Below, in pieces: positions 27,876 to 36,964 of a stretch of DNA of 64,000 nt (position 1 is its first letter; every line of letters starts with the position of its first letter). Below the pieces are notes generated by a model. The model was not told the origin of the DNA. It was given only the letters and a program-made list of their open reading frames with translations, and ran no database searches. The DNA is taken from the NCBI RefSeq assembly GCF_900476375.1, contig NZ_UPPP01000094.1, positions 62,001 to 126,000 of the forward strand. Reading direction: 5' to 3'. The position numbers were made by a program, and so were the translations under genes. This DNA comes from Allolucifera butyrica. Lineage in GTDB: Bacteria > Bacillota > Negativicutes > Sporomusales > UPPP01.

Positions 27876-28589
27876 ATGGACAGACCGTATATCATATGCC
27901 ATATGGTGACATCGCTGGACGGGAAGGTCACCGGAGACTTTTTAGGAAAAAGCGCATACAGTGGACTCATTGGAGACTACTACAGGATTCACAGGGAATA
28001 CGATGCGGACGGCTTTCTCTGTGGCAGGGTGACGATGGAGGGCAGCTTTCCCCAGCCGCCCGTTCCATCGGCTGTGTACGACGGATCGCCCATTGCGCGG
28101 GAGGATTATGTCGCGGAGAGGGCGGCGTTTTACGCGGTTGCCATCGACCCGCGGGGCAAGATTTGGTGGGACAACCGCGCTATTGCCGACCAGGATGAGG
28201 GTTATGATGGTGCGCATGTCATCGAGGTGTTGACACAGAGCGTTTCCGACGCCTTTTTAGTGCATTTGCAGAAAAAGGGCGTTTCCTATCTCTTCGGCGG
28301 TAAAACCGAGCTGGACCTCGCCCTTGTCGCCCAAAAGCTCAAGCGGCTGTTTGGCATTGAAAGGTTGCTGCTGGAGGGCGGCGGCATTGTCAACGGCTCC
28401 TTTCTGCAAGAGGAACTGGTTGATGAAATCAGCCTTGTGGTAGTGCCCGAAGCCGAGTGTTCGGAAAATGCGGTTTCGCTCTTTAAAACAGGCAAATATC
28501 AAACCAGCAACATGCACGTAGCTTCCTTTCGGCTGAAAGAAGCAAGGCGGCTAAACGACGACGGACTATGGCTGACCTATCAAAAATAA
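27876..28589 (+). CDS. RibD C-terminal-domain (dihydrofolate-reductase-like) protein
   Basis: 237 residues. IICHMVTSLDGKVTG is the typical N-terminal strand of RibD/DHFR-fold reductases, FLCGRVTMEGSF the substrate loop and LLLEGGGIVNGSFL the NADPH-binding glycine segment. A stand-alone reductase of this type, outside any riboflavin operon, probably acts on another small substrate. AAGAGG lies upstream; the gap to the cupin is only 15 nt. Confidence 0.85.
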   Translation: MDRPYIICHMVTSLDGKVTGDFLGKSAYSGLIGDYYRIHREYDADGFLCGRVTMEGSFPQPPVPSAVYDGSPIAREDYVAERAAFYAVAIDPRGKIWWDNRAIADQDEGYDGAHVIEVLTQSVSDAFLVHLQKKGVSYLFGGKTELDLALVAQKLKRLFGIERLLLEGGGIVNGSFLQEELVDEISLVVVPEAECSENAVSLFKTGKYQTSNMHVASFRLKEARRLNDDGLWLTYQK

Positions 28590-28640
28590 TGAAGGATTAA
28601 ACTATATGTAAAAAATACAAATTATGAAGGGATAAGTAGA

Positions 28641-29486
28641 ATGAGTAAAAAGGAAAAAGATGTTGTAGTATTGGTTGGTGCTGGTTCTATTGGACAGGCC
28701 ATTGCTCGCAGGGTGGGAGCTGGCAGGCATGTGGTTTTGGCGGATTTGCATCAGGAAAATGCCGATGCGGCAGCAAAGGTCTTTGTAGACGCAGGGTTTG
28801 AGGTTAGTACAATATCTGTGGATATTTCCTCTCGTGAGTCAATTCTGAAGCTCATCGGACATGCGCAGGAGTACGGGCCTATCACGAATCTTATCAATGC
28901 AGCGGGTGTATCGCCATCCCAGGCTTCTGTACCGGTTATCTTGAAAGTTGATCTCTATGGCACGGCAATGTTGCTGGAGGAGTTCAGCAAGGTCATCGCT
29001 GATGGCGGCTCGGGAATCATCATTTCCTCGCAGTCGGGTCATCGGCTCGGGGCGCTTTCTGAGGCGGAGAACATGCAGCTGGCAACAACACCGACAGAAG
29101 AACTTCTAGAGCTTCCGTTTATCAAGGATATCACTGATACGCTCAAGGCCTATCAGTATTCGAAGCGTTGTAATGTACTGCGCGTTATGTATGAAGCAAC
29201 TCGCTGGGGCAAGCGGGGAGCAACGATTAATTCCATCAGTCCAGGGGTCATCATTACACCACTGGCAAATGATGAACTGAATGGTCCACGCGGTGAAGGC
29301 TATCGCAAGATGCTTTCCCTTTGCCCGGCAGGACGTGCCGGCACGCCAGATGAAGTGGGTGAGCTTGCTGAGTTTCTTATGAGTAAACGCGGTCGCTTCA
29401 TTACAGGAGCGGATTACCTCATCGATGGAGGTACGACGGCGTCCTATTGGTACGGCGATCTTCAATACCTGAAGGAAACCCATTGA
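28641..29486 (+). CDS. Short-chain dehydrogenase/reductase
   Basis: 281 residues. VVLVGAGSIGQAIARRVGAG is the NAD(P) loop, NAAGVSPSQ the structural motif, IIISSQSGHR carries the catalytic Ser, and AYQYSKRCNVL holds Tyr and Lys (YxxxK). PGVIITPL and ADYLIDGGTTASY complete the fold. AAGGG upstream. Member of the MerR operon by direction and spacing (51 nt). Confidence 0.9.
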   Translation: MSKKEKDVVVLVGAGSIGQAIARRVGAGRHVVLADLHQENADAAAKVFVDAGFEVSTISVDISSRESILKLIGHAQEYGPITNLINAAGVSPSQASVPVILKVDLYGTAMLLEEFSKVIADGGSGIIISSQSGHRLGALSEAENMQLATTPTEELLELPFIKDITDTLKAYQYSKRCNVLRVMYEATRWGKRGATINSISPGVIITPLANDELNGPRGEGYRKMLSLCPAGRAGTPDEVGELAEFLMSKRGRFITGADYLIDGGTTASYWYGDLQYLKETH

Positions 29487-29514
29487 TTTTAATTCTTATT
29501 GGGAGAATGCGGAT

Positions 29515-30210
29515 ATAAAAAAGTTATTTATTGCCATGCTGTCCCTTGTTGTGTTGATGCTGTCTGCAGCCTGTGGCAGTACGATGGGAAATAGCAGTAG
29601 CTTTTCGAACCAGAAAGTTTCTACGGCAACGCAGGCTTCGTCAGCGGGCAGCGCGCAGGCGGTTACTCCAGAAAAAGTGCAGGGTAAGAAAATCCTTGTA
29701 GCATACTTTTCCCGTACGGGCGATAACTATGCGGTAGGCAATATTTCTAAGGGCAATACGCATATTGTAGCCGACATGATTGCCGAAGCGACGGGAGCAG
29801 ATACATTTGAGATGAAAACCGTAAAGCCTTATCCAGAAAACTATAGGGAATGTACAGAGGTCGCGAAAAAGGAGCTTGCAGATAATGTACGGCCGGAGCT
29901 TACGACCAAAGTGGAGAATATGCAGGACTATGATGTAATTTTCCTTGGTTACCCAATCTGGTGGAGTGATATGCCGATGGCAATCTATTCCTTTATGGAA
30001 AGTTATGATTTTAAGGGCAAGACCATCATTCCATTTTGTACCTCGGCTGGTGATGTGTTGACGGGCAAGGAAAGCAGCATCCCGAACTATGCGAAGGGTG
30101 CCAAGATACTGCCAGGTCTAGGTATTGAAGGCAAACGTGCACAGGAAAAACCGGACAGCGTACGTCCAGAGGTCCAACAGTGGTTGGCAAAGCTTGGATT
30201 TGCTAAATGA
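29515..30210 (+). CDS. Lipoprotein flavodoxin with a non-standard start
   Basis: A lipobox LSAAC precedes a Ser/Ala/Gln linker and a flavodoxin domain (KKILVAYFSRTGDNYAVG, LGYPIWWSDMP, FCTSAGDV). The only in-frame ATG (29536) gives MLSLVVLMLSAAC, a signal with no positive N-region. Seven codons upstream the text reads ATA-AAA-AAG-TTA-TTT, matching the MRKLF start of the 18751 paralogue, with GGGAG 9 nt before the ATA. The ancestral ATG appears to have become ATA. Translation may begin at AUA 29515, at AUG 29536, or poorly. Last gene of the MerR operon. Confidence 0.75.
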   Translation: MKKLFIAMLSLVVLMLSAACGSTMGNSSSFSNQKVSTATQASSAGSAQAVTPEKVQGKKILVAYFSRTGDNYAVGNISKGNTHIVADMIAEATGADTFEMKTVKPYPENYRECTEVAKKELADNVRPELTTKVENMQDYDVIFLGYPIWWSDMPMAIYSFMESYDFKGKTIIPFCTSAGDVLTGKESSIPNYAKGAKILPGLGIEGKRAQEKPDSVRPEVQQWLAKLGFAK

Positions 30211-30274
30211 TGATAATCAGGATGATATTGCGATGTTGGTTGTCTTAAGAAAAGAATTGGGGATTAACAGAGAC

Positions 30275-33181
30275 TTAAAATTCATTATGTTCCCAAGCTG
30301 TTTTACGCTGAGTTTCTTCACGCTCGGTTGCCGTTTTGGCCGAAGAATCAAAGAGGCAATTATCCTCTTCGGAAATCCTGGCAACAGCCGCGCAGGCGAC
30401 CGGTTCGGCAGCGAAGGAACGGGCAATTAGGGAAACTGCATCAGCAGAAGTGGATATGCCTTTGGCAGCGTAGCGGATATTTTGCCGCTGGTCGGTAAGT
30501 ACCTGTTTTTCTGTGGCAGCAAGAAGATGAGCCAGCTCGTTTTCCTGGTTTCTTAGTTCGGACTGCCGCTTGGTCAGGCGCTGCATTTCTTTTCCGACGG
30601 ATTGGTTTTTCTTTAAAATACCGGCTGTGATGGCGGACAGCCTTTCTTTAGCCTGTGGCGTCGCAGTCAATTGTTCAATTTCTTTTTCCAGACAGGAGAT
30701 GCGTTCCTTTAAGGCAGTATACGTTTGTGCTGCGGCAAGGGTTTGCATCTTTTGTGTTTCGATAGCGATTTGAGCGTCCTGGTATTGGTGTTGTGCTTGG
30801 GTACTTAGCATTTTGTCATACCACTTCGGTTTTTCTAGCATGGTCAATGCGTATTCGCGGGAAAGAAGAGAATCTTCTGCGTTGCGTTTTTCACGTTCTG
30901 ATCTGGACAACTCTTTTTTCAGCTTTTGCAGAGCTTGCATTTTTCCTTCACTCAGGCGATAGAGCGCAATCGTTTTGGCGCGCTTTTCGGAAATGTAGAG
31001 GGGGCGCAGCGTTTCTATCTCTTGGAGAGTGCGCTTCTGTTCAGCGCGTAAGGAATATAAGGCGGTACGCAAAATGCCTTGAACTTCCCGCGCGGTATAG
31101 CGCTGTTTATGCGGCGTTTCTTTGGTTGGCAGATGCGAGAATTTGTTTTTGACCAGAGCGGTTTCTCTTATTAGCTTTAAGCGAAGAAGGGTGAGTCGGC
31201 GGATACGGTCTGTTGTTTCGCCTAGCTTATCCTGCATCATACGGTAGGCGGTTAGCTGGGCTTTTTGCGCCAGCAGAATCGCATTGACTTTGCGGGTAAC
31301 AGAGGATTTGGCCTTTGGTGTGTTAAGGTGTTGGCGGATTTCCTGCAGTATATTGCGTTGCTGTTTGCGCTGTGCCGCATGGGATTGGGCTATATTTCCC
31401 AAACGTTTTTGCTCGGCGAGAAGTGCGGTTGTCTCTTTTGGTGAAGAAGCCGTTTTGAGCCGGATTTTGACATCCTTTTGAGCGCGTTTTAGGGCAAAAA
31501 GATCCTCGGAGAGCTGAGTGTCTTTTTGCCATGCGGCTTCAAAATCCGGATTATTGAGTGTCCTGATGTATTCTTCCTGGGCTTTGCGGATCGCCTGCGG
31601 ATAGGTAAGCAGATTCTTTTCCATATCGGCCAGAATAGCGGCCCGCTTTTTAAGTTCCTCCTTTTGCAAAGGAAGCTCTACCAGGGTGGCCTGCTCAACT
31701 TCTTCGAGCCGTGATGCCTGGTGCAAATAGGCAAGACAAGCTCTGGCCAGTCGATCTTTTTTATCCGTGAGGGGGGCAATGGAACGAAGCGGTTGTGCCG
31801 CTTGACGCGCTTTCGCCGTACAGTTTTCAATGGTCTGGCAGAGCAGTGTCTCTTCTTCGTTAAACTGCAAGACGGCCAGCGCTGATTCGCAGTACGCGAT
31901 CTGTTGGGACAGTGTTTTATTCTCCTGCCTCTGTAAGCTGGCAAGATGGTCTTTTTCTTCACTGCATTTTTCGCGTACTGCTTCCAGGATAATGGATAAA
32001 GATTGCTGGTCGCGGTGTGCACCTTTTAACGTGGAAAAAAGCTCTTTTTCCTGTTGGCCCATTTCGGAAAAACGTTCGGCCGCCAGGTATTCGCCAAAAT
32101 GCCGGATGTTTCGGCAGGCAAGATCCGTTGCTTTTTGCGCAGTGGCGAGGTCAAGGGGAGGAGACAGGGGGGATTCATCAGATGTGCTGTGTAGTTGGAC
32201 ATCCACTTGCTCGGTTAGCTTTTTTGATTTTCGCCCATTTTTATAGTTCTGTAATTTCTGCAGACGGTCGGCCGATTCTATTAACTGGCAAAGCTCTTTA
32301 CGGAGAGCACGGCGCTCTTTTATGGCGATCACCAGCGGGTGATCGGGAGTATTCGCAACCGTTGGGCCGATGTGTTTTTCCGGTTCCAGGGAAAAGAGCC
32401 TCTCCGTCAAGGCATCCCCCTTCTGGGCGGCCTCCTGCCTGCGTGCACGATAGGAGCGGTGGTCGACGCATTCCGCATGCCCATGTTTTTCTAACGCCGC
32501 ATTCGTCAATTTGGCAAAATCCTCGCGCAGATATAACAGGTGGTTCCGGCCTTCTATTTGTTTATTCCAGACGGGAGCAACGGCGCAGCCGCCTTCGCGG
32601 CGCCGGTCCACGATGCTTCCGTCCTTACGGGTATAGAGCCGGCGAGCTTTTTGAAAAAAACAACGTGGCTGGCGTTCGCTTTCCTTTTCCAAGGCATCCA
32701 GTTTTCGCGGTGAAAACATGAGATGGCAGTGCAGGTTTTCTTCGCCTTCGCCCATGGCGGCCAGCTTGTTGTGGATGGCATATGAGTAATAATAGTCTGT
32801 TCCGAAATGTTTGCCGATAAATTCCTGAGCAAGTGCGAGGTTCTGTTCCAGCGTCAATTCGCTTTGCAGGGCAAATTCGATTTCCTTGTAGGTATGCACA
32901 GAAGTTTCATAAGCGTCTGCGGCCCGGAAGAAGGCTTTCGGTGAGTTCTTCGCCCATTCGGGGAGGTGATGTCCGCCGCAGATAAAACCTTCTTTTTGGC
33001 TGTATTTTTCCTGCCGCGCAATATAGGCAAGGTGATCGGCGGCAGCGATATGTCCGGCGCGCTTTTGATCAAGGTTTGCATACTTCCCCTCGCGATGATT
33101 ATATTCGGCGTGGTCGCTGGCCAGGATGATGCGTCCGCCCGGTGTTTTGTTGTCTTTGATCGTAAAGTGGTAAAGCGCCAT
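30275..33181 (-). CDS. MobA/MobL-family relaxase (MobQ)
   Basis: 968 residues. The N-terminal 300 residues align by eye with RSF1010 MobA: ALYHFTIKD at the start, AEYNHREGKYA with Tyr27 as the probable nicking tyrosine, EIEFALQSELTLEQNLALA, and NLHCHLMFSPR with His151 and His153 for the metal. HIGPTVANT follows near residue 270. The remaining ~650 residues are mostly charged coiled coil with no primase motif. It nicks at oriT and pilots the DNA strand. Transcribed away from the other element genes, with oriT just upstream (33261-33295). Confidence 0.88.
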   Translation of the reverse strand: MALYHFTIKDNKTPGGRIILASDHAEYNHREGKYANLDQKRAGHIAAADHLAYIARQEKYSQKEGFICGGHHLPEWAKNSPKAFFRAADAYETSVHTYKEIEFALQSELTLEQNLALAQEFIGKHFGTDYYYSYAIHNKLAAMGEGEENLHCHLMFSPRKLDALEKESERQPRCFFQKARRLYTRKDGSIVDRRREGGCAVAPVWNKQIEGRNHLLYLREDFAKLTNAALEKHGHAECVDHRSYRARRQEAAQKGDALTERLFSLEPEKHIGPTVANTPDHPLVIAIKERRALRKELCQLIESADRLQKLQNYKNGRKSKKLTEQVDVQLHSTSDESPLSPPLDLATAQKATDLACRNIRHFGEYLAAERFSEMGQQEKELFSTLKGAHRDQQSLSIILEAVREKCSEEKDHLASLQRQENKTLSQQIAYCESALAVLQFNEEETLLCQTIENCTAKARQAAQPLRSIAPLTDKKDRLARACLAYLHQASRLEEVEQATLVELPLQKEELKKRAAILADMEKNLLTYPQAIRKAQEEYIRTLNNPDFEAAWQKDTQLSEDLFALKRAQKDVKIRLKTASSPKETTALLAEQKRLGNIAQSHAAQRKQQRNILQEIRQHLNTPKAKSSVTRKVNAILLAQKAQLTAYRMMQDKLGETTDRIRRLTLLRLKLIRETALVKNKFSHLPTKETPHKQRYTAREVQGILRTALYSLRAEQKRTLQEIETLRPLYISEKRAKTIALYRLSEGKMQALQKLKKELSRSEREKRNAEDSLLSREYALTMLEKPKWYDKMLSTQAQHQYQDAQIAIETQKMQTLAAAQTYTALKERISCLEKEIEQLTATPQAKERLSAITAGILKKNQSVGKEMQRLTKRQSELRNQENELAHLLAATEKQVLTDQRQNIRYAAKGISTSADAVSLIARSFAAEPVACAAVARISEEDNCLFDSSAKTATEREETQRKTAWEHNEF

Positions 33182-33260
33182 GACCGGATACCCCCTGAAA
33201 GGAAATTTGCCAACCGCAGGTTCAGCGCAGCCGAAGGCAAGCGGCAGATGGGTTTGGCGC

Positions 33261-33295
33261 GACTTGACGAAACCGTCAAGTCATAAGTGCGCCTG
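33261..33295 (+). other. oriT: oriT of RSF1010 type
   Basis: A perfect 9-bp inverted repeat GACTTGACG (33261-33269) / CGTCAAGTC (33274-33282) with a 4-nt loop is followed at once by ATAAGTGCGCCTG. The nic region of RSF1010-type oriTs is TAAGTGCGCCCT after a similar hairpin. The site lies in the intergenic space upstream of the MobA-like relaxase, where it is expected. Confidence 0.82.
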
Positions 33296-33436
33296 TCTCT
33301 TTTTCGGGCTGCTGTTTCGTTTTCATTGTAGCATGGCCGCGAGAAAATCATGTTGCACGCTGCTGTAGGAGTTGCGCACACCGTCTATTCCTGGTTATAC
33401 GGGCTCCGTATAATGAAAAAAAGGCGGTGGAAAAGC

Positions 33437-33724
33437 ATGGATAGCCTAGCGGTAATTGAGAAGAAAATCGAGCAGAGGCAAATCACTTTAAAGCGGGTGG
33501 ATAAGGCGTGCCGGTCCTTGCTACATAAATATAACGCACGTATTTTCCACGATGCGTTGCGACAGGCCGGCTGGCAGGGTAAAGAGGAATGGAGCGAGGA
33601 GGAATTTTCCTTGCTAGTCGGCTTCCTGCGTGCTTTAAAATGCCGTGCTATTTCTGAAACCGACCGCCGCCTTTATTTGCACTTTGCAGCAGGCAAAGCA
33701 GCAAAGAAAGAGGGGGATGGGTGA
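33437..33724 (+). CDS. Small conserved transfer-region protein
   Basis: 95 residues from ATG 33437 (GGTGG 9 nt upstream). The frame continues to 33350, but GTATAATG at 33408-33415 looks like a -10, so a later start is preferred; ATG 33413 is the alternative. The protein is basic, helical and without Cys; I recognise no domain. Position next to relaxase and oriT suggests an auxiliary nicking or TraD-like role, inferred from context only. Confidence 0.6.
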   Translation: MDSLAVIEKKIEQRQITLKRVDKACRSLLHKYNARIFHDALRQAGWQGKEEWSEEEFSLLVGFLRALKCRAISETDRRLYLHFAAGKAAKKEGDG

Positions 33725-34059
33725 TGACAGCGGCAAAACCGAAAACGATTGAAGAGATGGAGGAACGGCTTGGCATTCTTTACAGGCGGCGGCAGAAAGC
33801 GGAGCAGCGGCTGAAAAAGTCGACTGCGGAAATGAGAACAGTGGAAAAGAAAATCAGGGAGTTAGAAGAGGCAAAGTTTACCCGCGAGTGTCGAGACTTC
33901 GGTTTGCGCTTGGCGCAGGCAAATCTTTCCCCGGGGCAGGTGGATATGGAAAAGGTCGCCCAAATGGTTGCGGCAAACCGCGGCGAATACGCCCGGCCGG
34001 CAGATTCTCCTTTGCCGGAAAATCCGCTTAACCCGGAAGACGGGAGGGAGACCGAATGA
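33724..34059 (+). CDS. Small coiled-coil transfer-region protein
   Basis: 111 residues. Residues 5-50 form a charged coiled coil (MEERLGILYRRRQKAEQRL); the C-terminus is Pro-rich (ADSPLPENPLNPEDG). Its ATG overlaps the previous stop and its own stop overlaps the topB start (ATGA), so the three genes are translationally coupled. No clear family; MobQ plasmids often carry one or two such small proteins. Confidence 0.65.
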   Translation: MTAAKPKTIEEMEERLGILYRRRQKAEQRLKKSTAEMRTVEKKIRELEEAKFTRECRDFGLRLAQANLSPGQVDMEKVAQMVAANRGEYARPADSPLPENPLNPEDGRETE

Positions 34060-36041
34060 GAGTTTGGATTGCCGAAAAACCGAGTGTTGGGCGTGAACTG
34101 GCCAAATATTTGGGGAAGGGGACGCCAAGGAGTGGATACATTGAAATTGCAGGGACAAGCGATGTGGTCACCTGGCTGTTTGGACATATTCTGCAGCAGA
34201 AAACTCCGCAGATGTATGATCCGCTTTACAATTCGTGGTCGCCTGCGTTGTTGCCGATTGTGCCCCAAAGATGGGAGCTGTTCGTCAAGGCTGAAGCAAA
34301 AGAACAGTTTCAGACGATCAAGGATTTGTTAAAACGGGCGGACGAAATCGTTCACGCCGGCGATCCCGACCGTGAGGGCCAACTGCTGGTAGACGAGCTG
34401 CTGGAGTATTTGAAAAATAGAAAGCCGGTGAAAAGGCTTTTACTGAATGCTCTCGATGAAATCTCTATCAACCGGGCTTTGGGGGATTTGAGAAATAATG
34501 CCGATTTTCAGCCGCTCAAGAATTCGGCGCTTGCCCGCAGCCGCGCGGATTGGCTGATTGGTATGAATTTAACACGCGCCTATACAGCAATGGCCAAGCA
34601 AGCGGGTTACGATGTGGTCATGCGGATTGGCCGGGTCAAGACACCGACAATGGCGCTTGTCGTGAGACGTGAACGGGAAATCCGGGCATTTCGGTCGACC
34701 AAGCATTATGGAATTCAAGTGAGCCTGGAACAAAAGGGGAAATGCTTTTCGGCAGTGTGGCTTATACCGGAGGATTTTCCCGGCTGCGACAGTGAAGGGC
34801 GGATATTAAAACGAGAGCTTGTAGAGCGCGTTACGCATGAGATTCTACAGTCCGTAAACAATGGTGAAGTCGTTCGGGTCGAAGACGCGGCAAAAAAAGA
34901 AGCGGCAGAAGCGCCCCTTCTGCCGCTTAGCTTATCTGCACTGCAAATTCAAGCCGGCAAGCTCGGATATACGCCGCAGCAGGTCTTGGATCTAGCGCAA
35001 AAATTATATGAAATGAAGCTGACGACCTATCCGCGCTCCGACTGCGATTACTTGCCGGAAGCTCAATTCAAAGATGCAAAAGTCATTTTTGAGAATTTGG
35101 CACGGGCGGGTTGGCAGGCAGAAGTGGCAGGCGCGGATGTAAGCAGAAAAAGCCGGGCCTGGGTAGATGAAAAGGTTTCGGCGCATCATGCAATTATCCC
35201 GACAACCCTCCCGTGCGATCAGGCAAAACTTACGAAAGAGCAGCAAGATATTTACGCCTTACTTGCCCGCTCGTATCTTGCACAATTTTATCCGCCGCAT
35301 CGCTTTTCTAAGACGGTTCTTCGCATCCGTATAGGCAACTATATTTTTCAGGGGACCGGGAAAGTGGTCTTGGAACAAGGCTGGCGCGCCTTATATAAGG
35401 CGGAACCAGATGATGAAAAGTCAGAGGAGGAAGCCGTTTTCCCTGATCTTAAAAATGGGGATGTAGTAAACTTACGGGAAATGTCTTTACAAGAGAAAAT
35501 GACAAAGGCGCCAAAGCGCTTCAATCTTTCCAGCATTATTGAAGCCATGAAGAGCATTCACCATTTTGTTCGGGAAGAGACCTTCAAGGCGCAGATGAAA
35601 GAATGCTCCGGTATTGGAACAGAGGCAACACGGGCAGGAATTCTAGATGAACTCGTACAGGGAGGATTCCTGCGGGTCGAAAAAAACATGCTTTATGCAA
35701 CAGATATTGCAGAAAAGCTGTTTGACGCGCTGCCGGAATCACTGGCTTACCCCGATATAACGGCAATTTGGGAGGACAAACTTGCACGCATTGCTAAAAA
35801 CAACTTTTCGGCAGATGCTTTTCTTGATGCGACCACGGATTTTGTCAAAACTCTGCTTCGGGAAGCTAGGGGAAAAACCATTTCGGCAATGGAAGGGCAA
35901 ATCCTATGCCCGGTTTGCAAAAAGGGATTTTTGAAGCGGCGCAGCGGCAAGAAAAAGGGAACATACTTCTGGGGATGTTCGTGTTATCCTGATTGCCAGA
36001 CAAGATATTTTGATAAACGGGGAAAACCGGATATCGGGTAA
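34056..36041 (+). CDS. topB: DNA topoisomerase III
   Basis: 661 residues, type IA topoisomerase. VWIAEKPSVGRELAKYLG opens the Toprim domain, GDPDREGQLLVDELL holds its acidic residues, TTYPRSDCDYL carries the catalytic Tyr, and SAHHAIIPT is the family signature. The C-terminus adds a zinc ribbon (CPVCKKGF, then CSCYPDC). TopB copies are common on conjugative and mobilizable elements, where they may resolve transferred DNA. Confidence 0.93.
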   Translation: MRVWIAEKPSVGRELAKYLGKGTPRSGYIEIAGTSDVVTWLFGHILQQKTPQMYDPLYNSWSPALLPIVPQRWELFVKAEAKEQFQTIKDLLKRADEIVHAGDPDREGQLLVDELLEYLKNRKPVKRLLLNALDEISINRALGDLRNNADFQPLKNSALARSRADWLIGMNLTRAYTAMAKQAGYDVVMRIGRVKTPTMALVVRREREIRAFRSTKHYGIQVSLEQKGKCFSAVWLIPEDFPGCDSEGRILKRELVERVTHEILQSVNNGEVVRVEDAAKKEAAEAPLLPLSLSALQIQAGKLGYTPQQVLDLAQKLYEMKLTTYPRSDCDYLPEAQFKDAKVIFENLARAGWQAEVAGADVSRKSRAWVDEKVSAHHAIIPTTLPCDQAKLTKEQQDIYALLARSYLAQFYPPHRFSKTVLRIRIGNYIFQGTGKVVLEQGWRALYKAEPDDEKSEEEAVFPDLKNGDVVNLREMSLQEKMTKAPKRFNLSSIIEAMKSIHHFVREETFKAQMKECSGIGTEATRAGILDELVQGGFLRVEKNMLYATDIAEKLFDALPESLAYPDITAIWEDKLARIAKNNFSADAFLDATTDFVKTLLREARGKTISAMEGQILCPVCKKGFLKRRSGKKKGTYFWGCSCYPDCQTRYFDKRGKPDIG

Positions 36042-36048
36042 ATCCATT

Positions 36049-36102
36049 GTAAAAAACTGCCTTAGTCTTCTGGGAAGCATGAGGACTAAGGCAGTTTTTT
36101 AC
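36049..36102 (+). terminator. Terminator after topB
   Basis: A perfect 19-bp stem (36049-36067 and 36084-36102), with A-rich 5' and T-rich 3' feet, ends the transfer operon just after topB. Confidence 0.88.
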
Positions 36103-36257
36103 ATTTTTTGATAATTTGTCTGGCAAAATTGCCCAAATGTATTTTTCAACTGTTTTAGTTGTATGAAGGGAAAATGTGGAGAGTGTCTTTGCGGACACAA
36201 ATAAATTAGGACGACGTGCATTCGCATAGATCTCTCTTTGCTGTGAAGGGAGGTGAT

Positions 36258-36680
36258 ATGATGGAATGCCAGGAGCGTTTTGATAGTTTTTGTAAAACCG
36301 TCTTACGGAACCATGCTCACAACTACGATCAAATGTTACGCCGTCGCAGAAAAAGAGAATGTTTCTCGGAAGATATTTGCGAAGACAAAAGATTTCAGCG
36401 CCTTTTTTCTGTCGCACCTTTTCAAGATACTTATGTATTTCGTGTATTGGATATGGAAGTGAGCGTGGAAGATGTACTTCTCGGCGAAGCTTTACAAGAA
36501 TTATCCGAGGAACGAAGAACAATTGTTTTACTGTCGTACTTTTTGGATATGACGGACAGCGAGATTGGTGCATACTTGCATCTTATCCGGCGGTCCGTAT
36601 CATATCGCAGAGGCACTACGCTAAAGCAACTAAAAAAGTACTTGGAGGATTTGGCAAATGAGGAAAAAAGAGAATGCTAA
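36258..36680 (+). CDS. Sigma-70 region-4-like factor of mobile elements
   Basis: 140 residues. The C-terminal half (ALQELSEERRTIVLLSYFLD, then DSEIGAYLHLIRRSVSYRR) is a region-4 HTH, as in the Tn916 Orf7-like factors of conjugative transposons. AAGGGAGGTGAT is an almost perfect anti-16S match just before ATG 36258/36261. GTG 36216 in frame is unsupported. The stop overlaps the next gene by 23 nt. Likely regulates transfer or excision genes. Confidence 0.8.
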   Translation: MMECQERFDSFCKTVLRNHAHNYDQMLRRRRKRECFSEDICEDKRFQRLFSVAPFQDTYVFRVLDMEVSVEDVLLGEALQELSEERRTIVLLSYFLDMTDSEIGAYLHLIRRSVSYRRGTTLKQLKKYLEDLANEEKREC

Positions 36681-36921
36681 ATTGAGGAAATCGAAATGGA
36701 AACGCTCATTACTTCCGCATGAAGTTATTTTAGCTGCTGTACGGGGAGAAGAACCTGCGCTAAGGCAGGTATTAACGTACTATGAACGCTATATAACGCG
36801 GCTGGCATCCAAAGAATTATATGATCGGTATGGAAATTTATATACTTGCGTGGATCACGAGCTGAAGACAGAACTGCAAAATAAGCTGATCGCGGGAGTT
36901 TTAAAATTCCGTACCATGTAA
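36658..36921 (+). CDS. Helix-turn-helix protein of conjugative transposons (Orf8-like)
   Basis: 87 residues. LPHEVILAAVRGEEPALRQV and the following YERYITRLASKELYDRYGN match the short HTH_16-type proteins that sit after the sigma-like gene in Tn916-like elements. The C-terminus ends DHELKTELQNKLIAGVLKF. Starts inside the preceding gene, so translation is probably coupled. Confidence 0.8.
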   Translation: MRKKENAKLRKSKWKRSLLPHEVILAAVRGEEPALRQVLTYYERYITRLASKELYDRYGNLYTCVDHELKTELQNKLIAGVLKFRTM

Positions 36922-36964
36922 AAGAAGCATGTTCTTTGAAAAAGAAAGCGCAAATGCGCAGTAT

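Noticed and set aside
30275-33181. Plus-strand reading frames opposite the relaxase
   Set aside because: They are shadows of the relaxase gene: no RBS and no domain, while the minus strand has clear MobA motifs.
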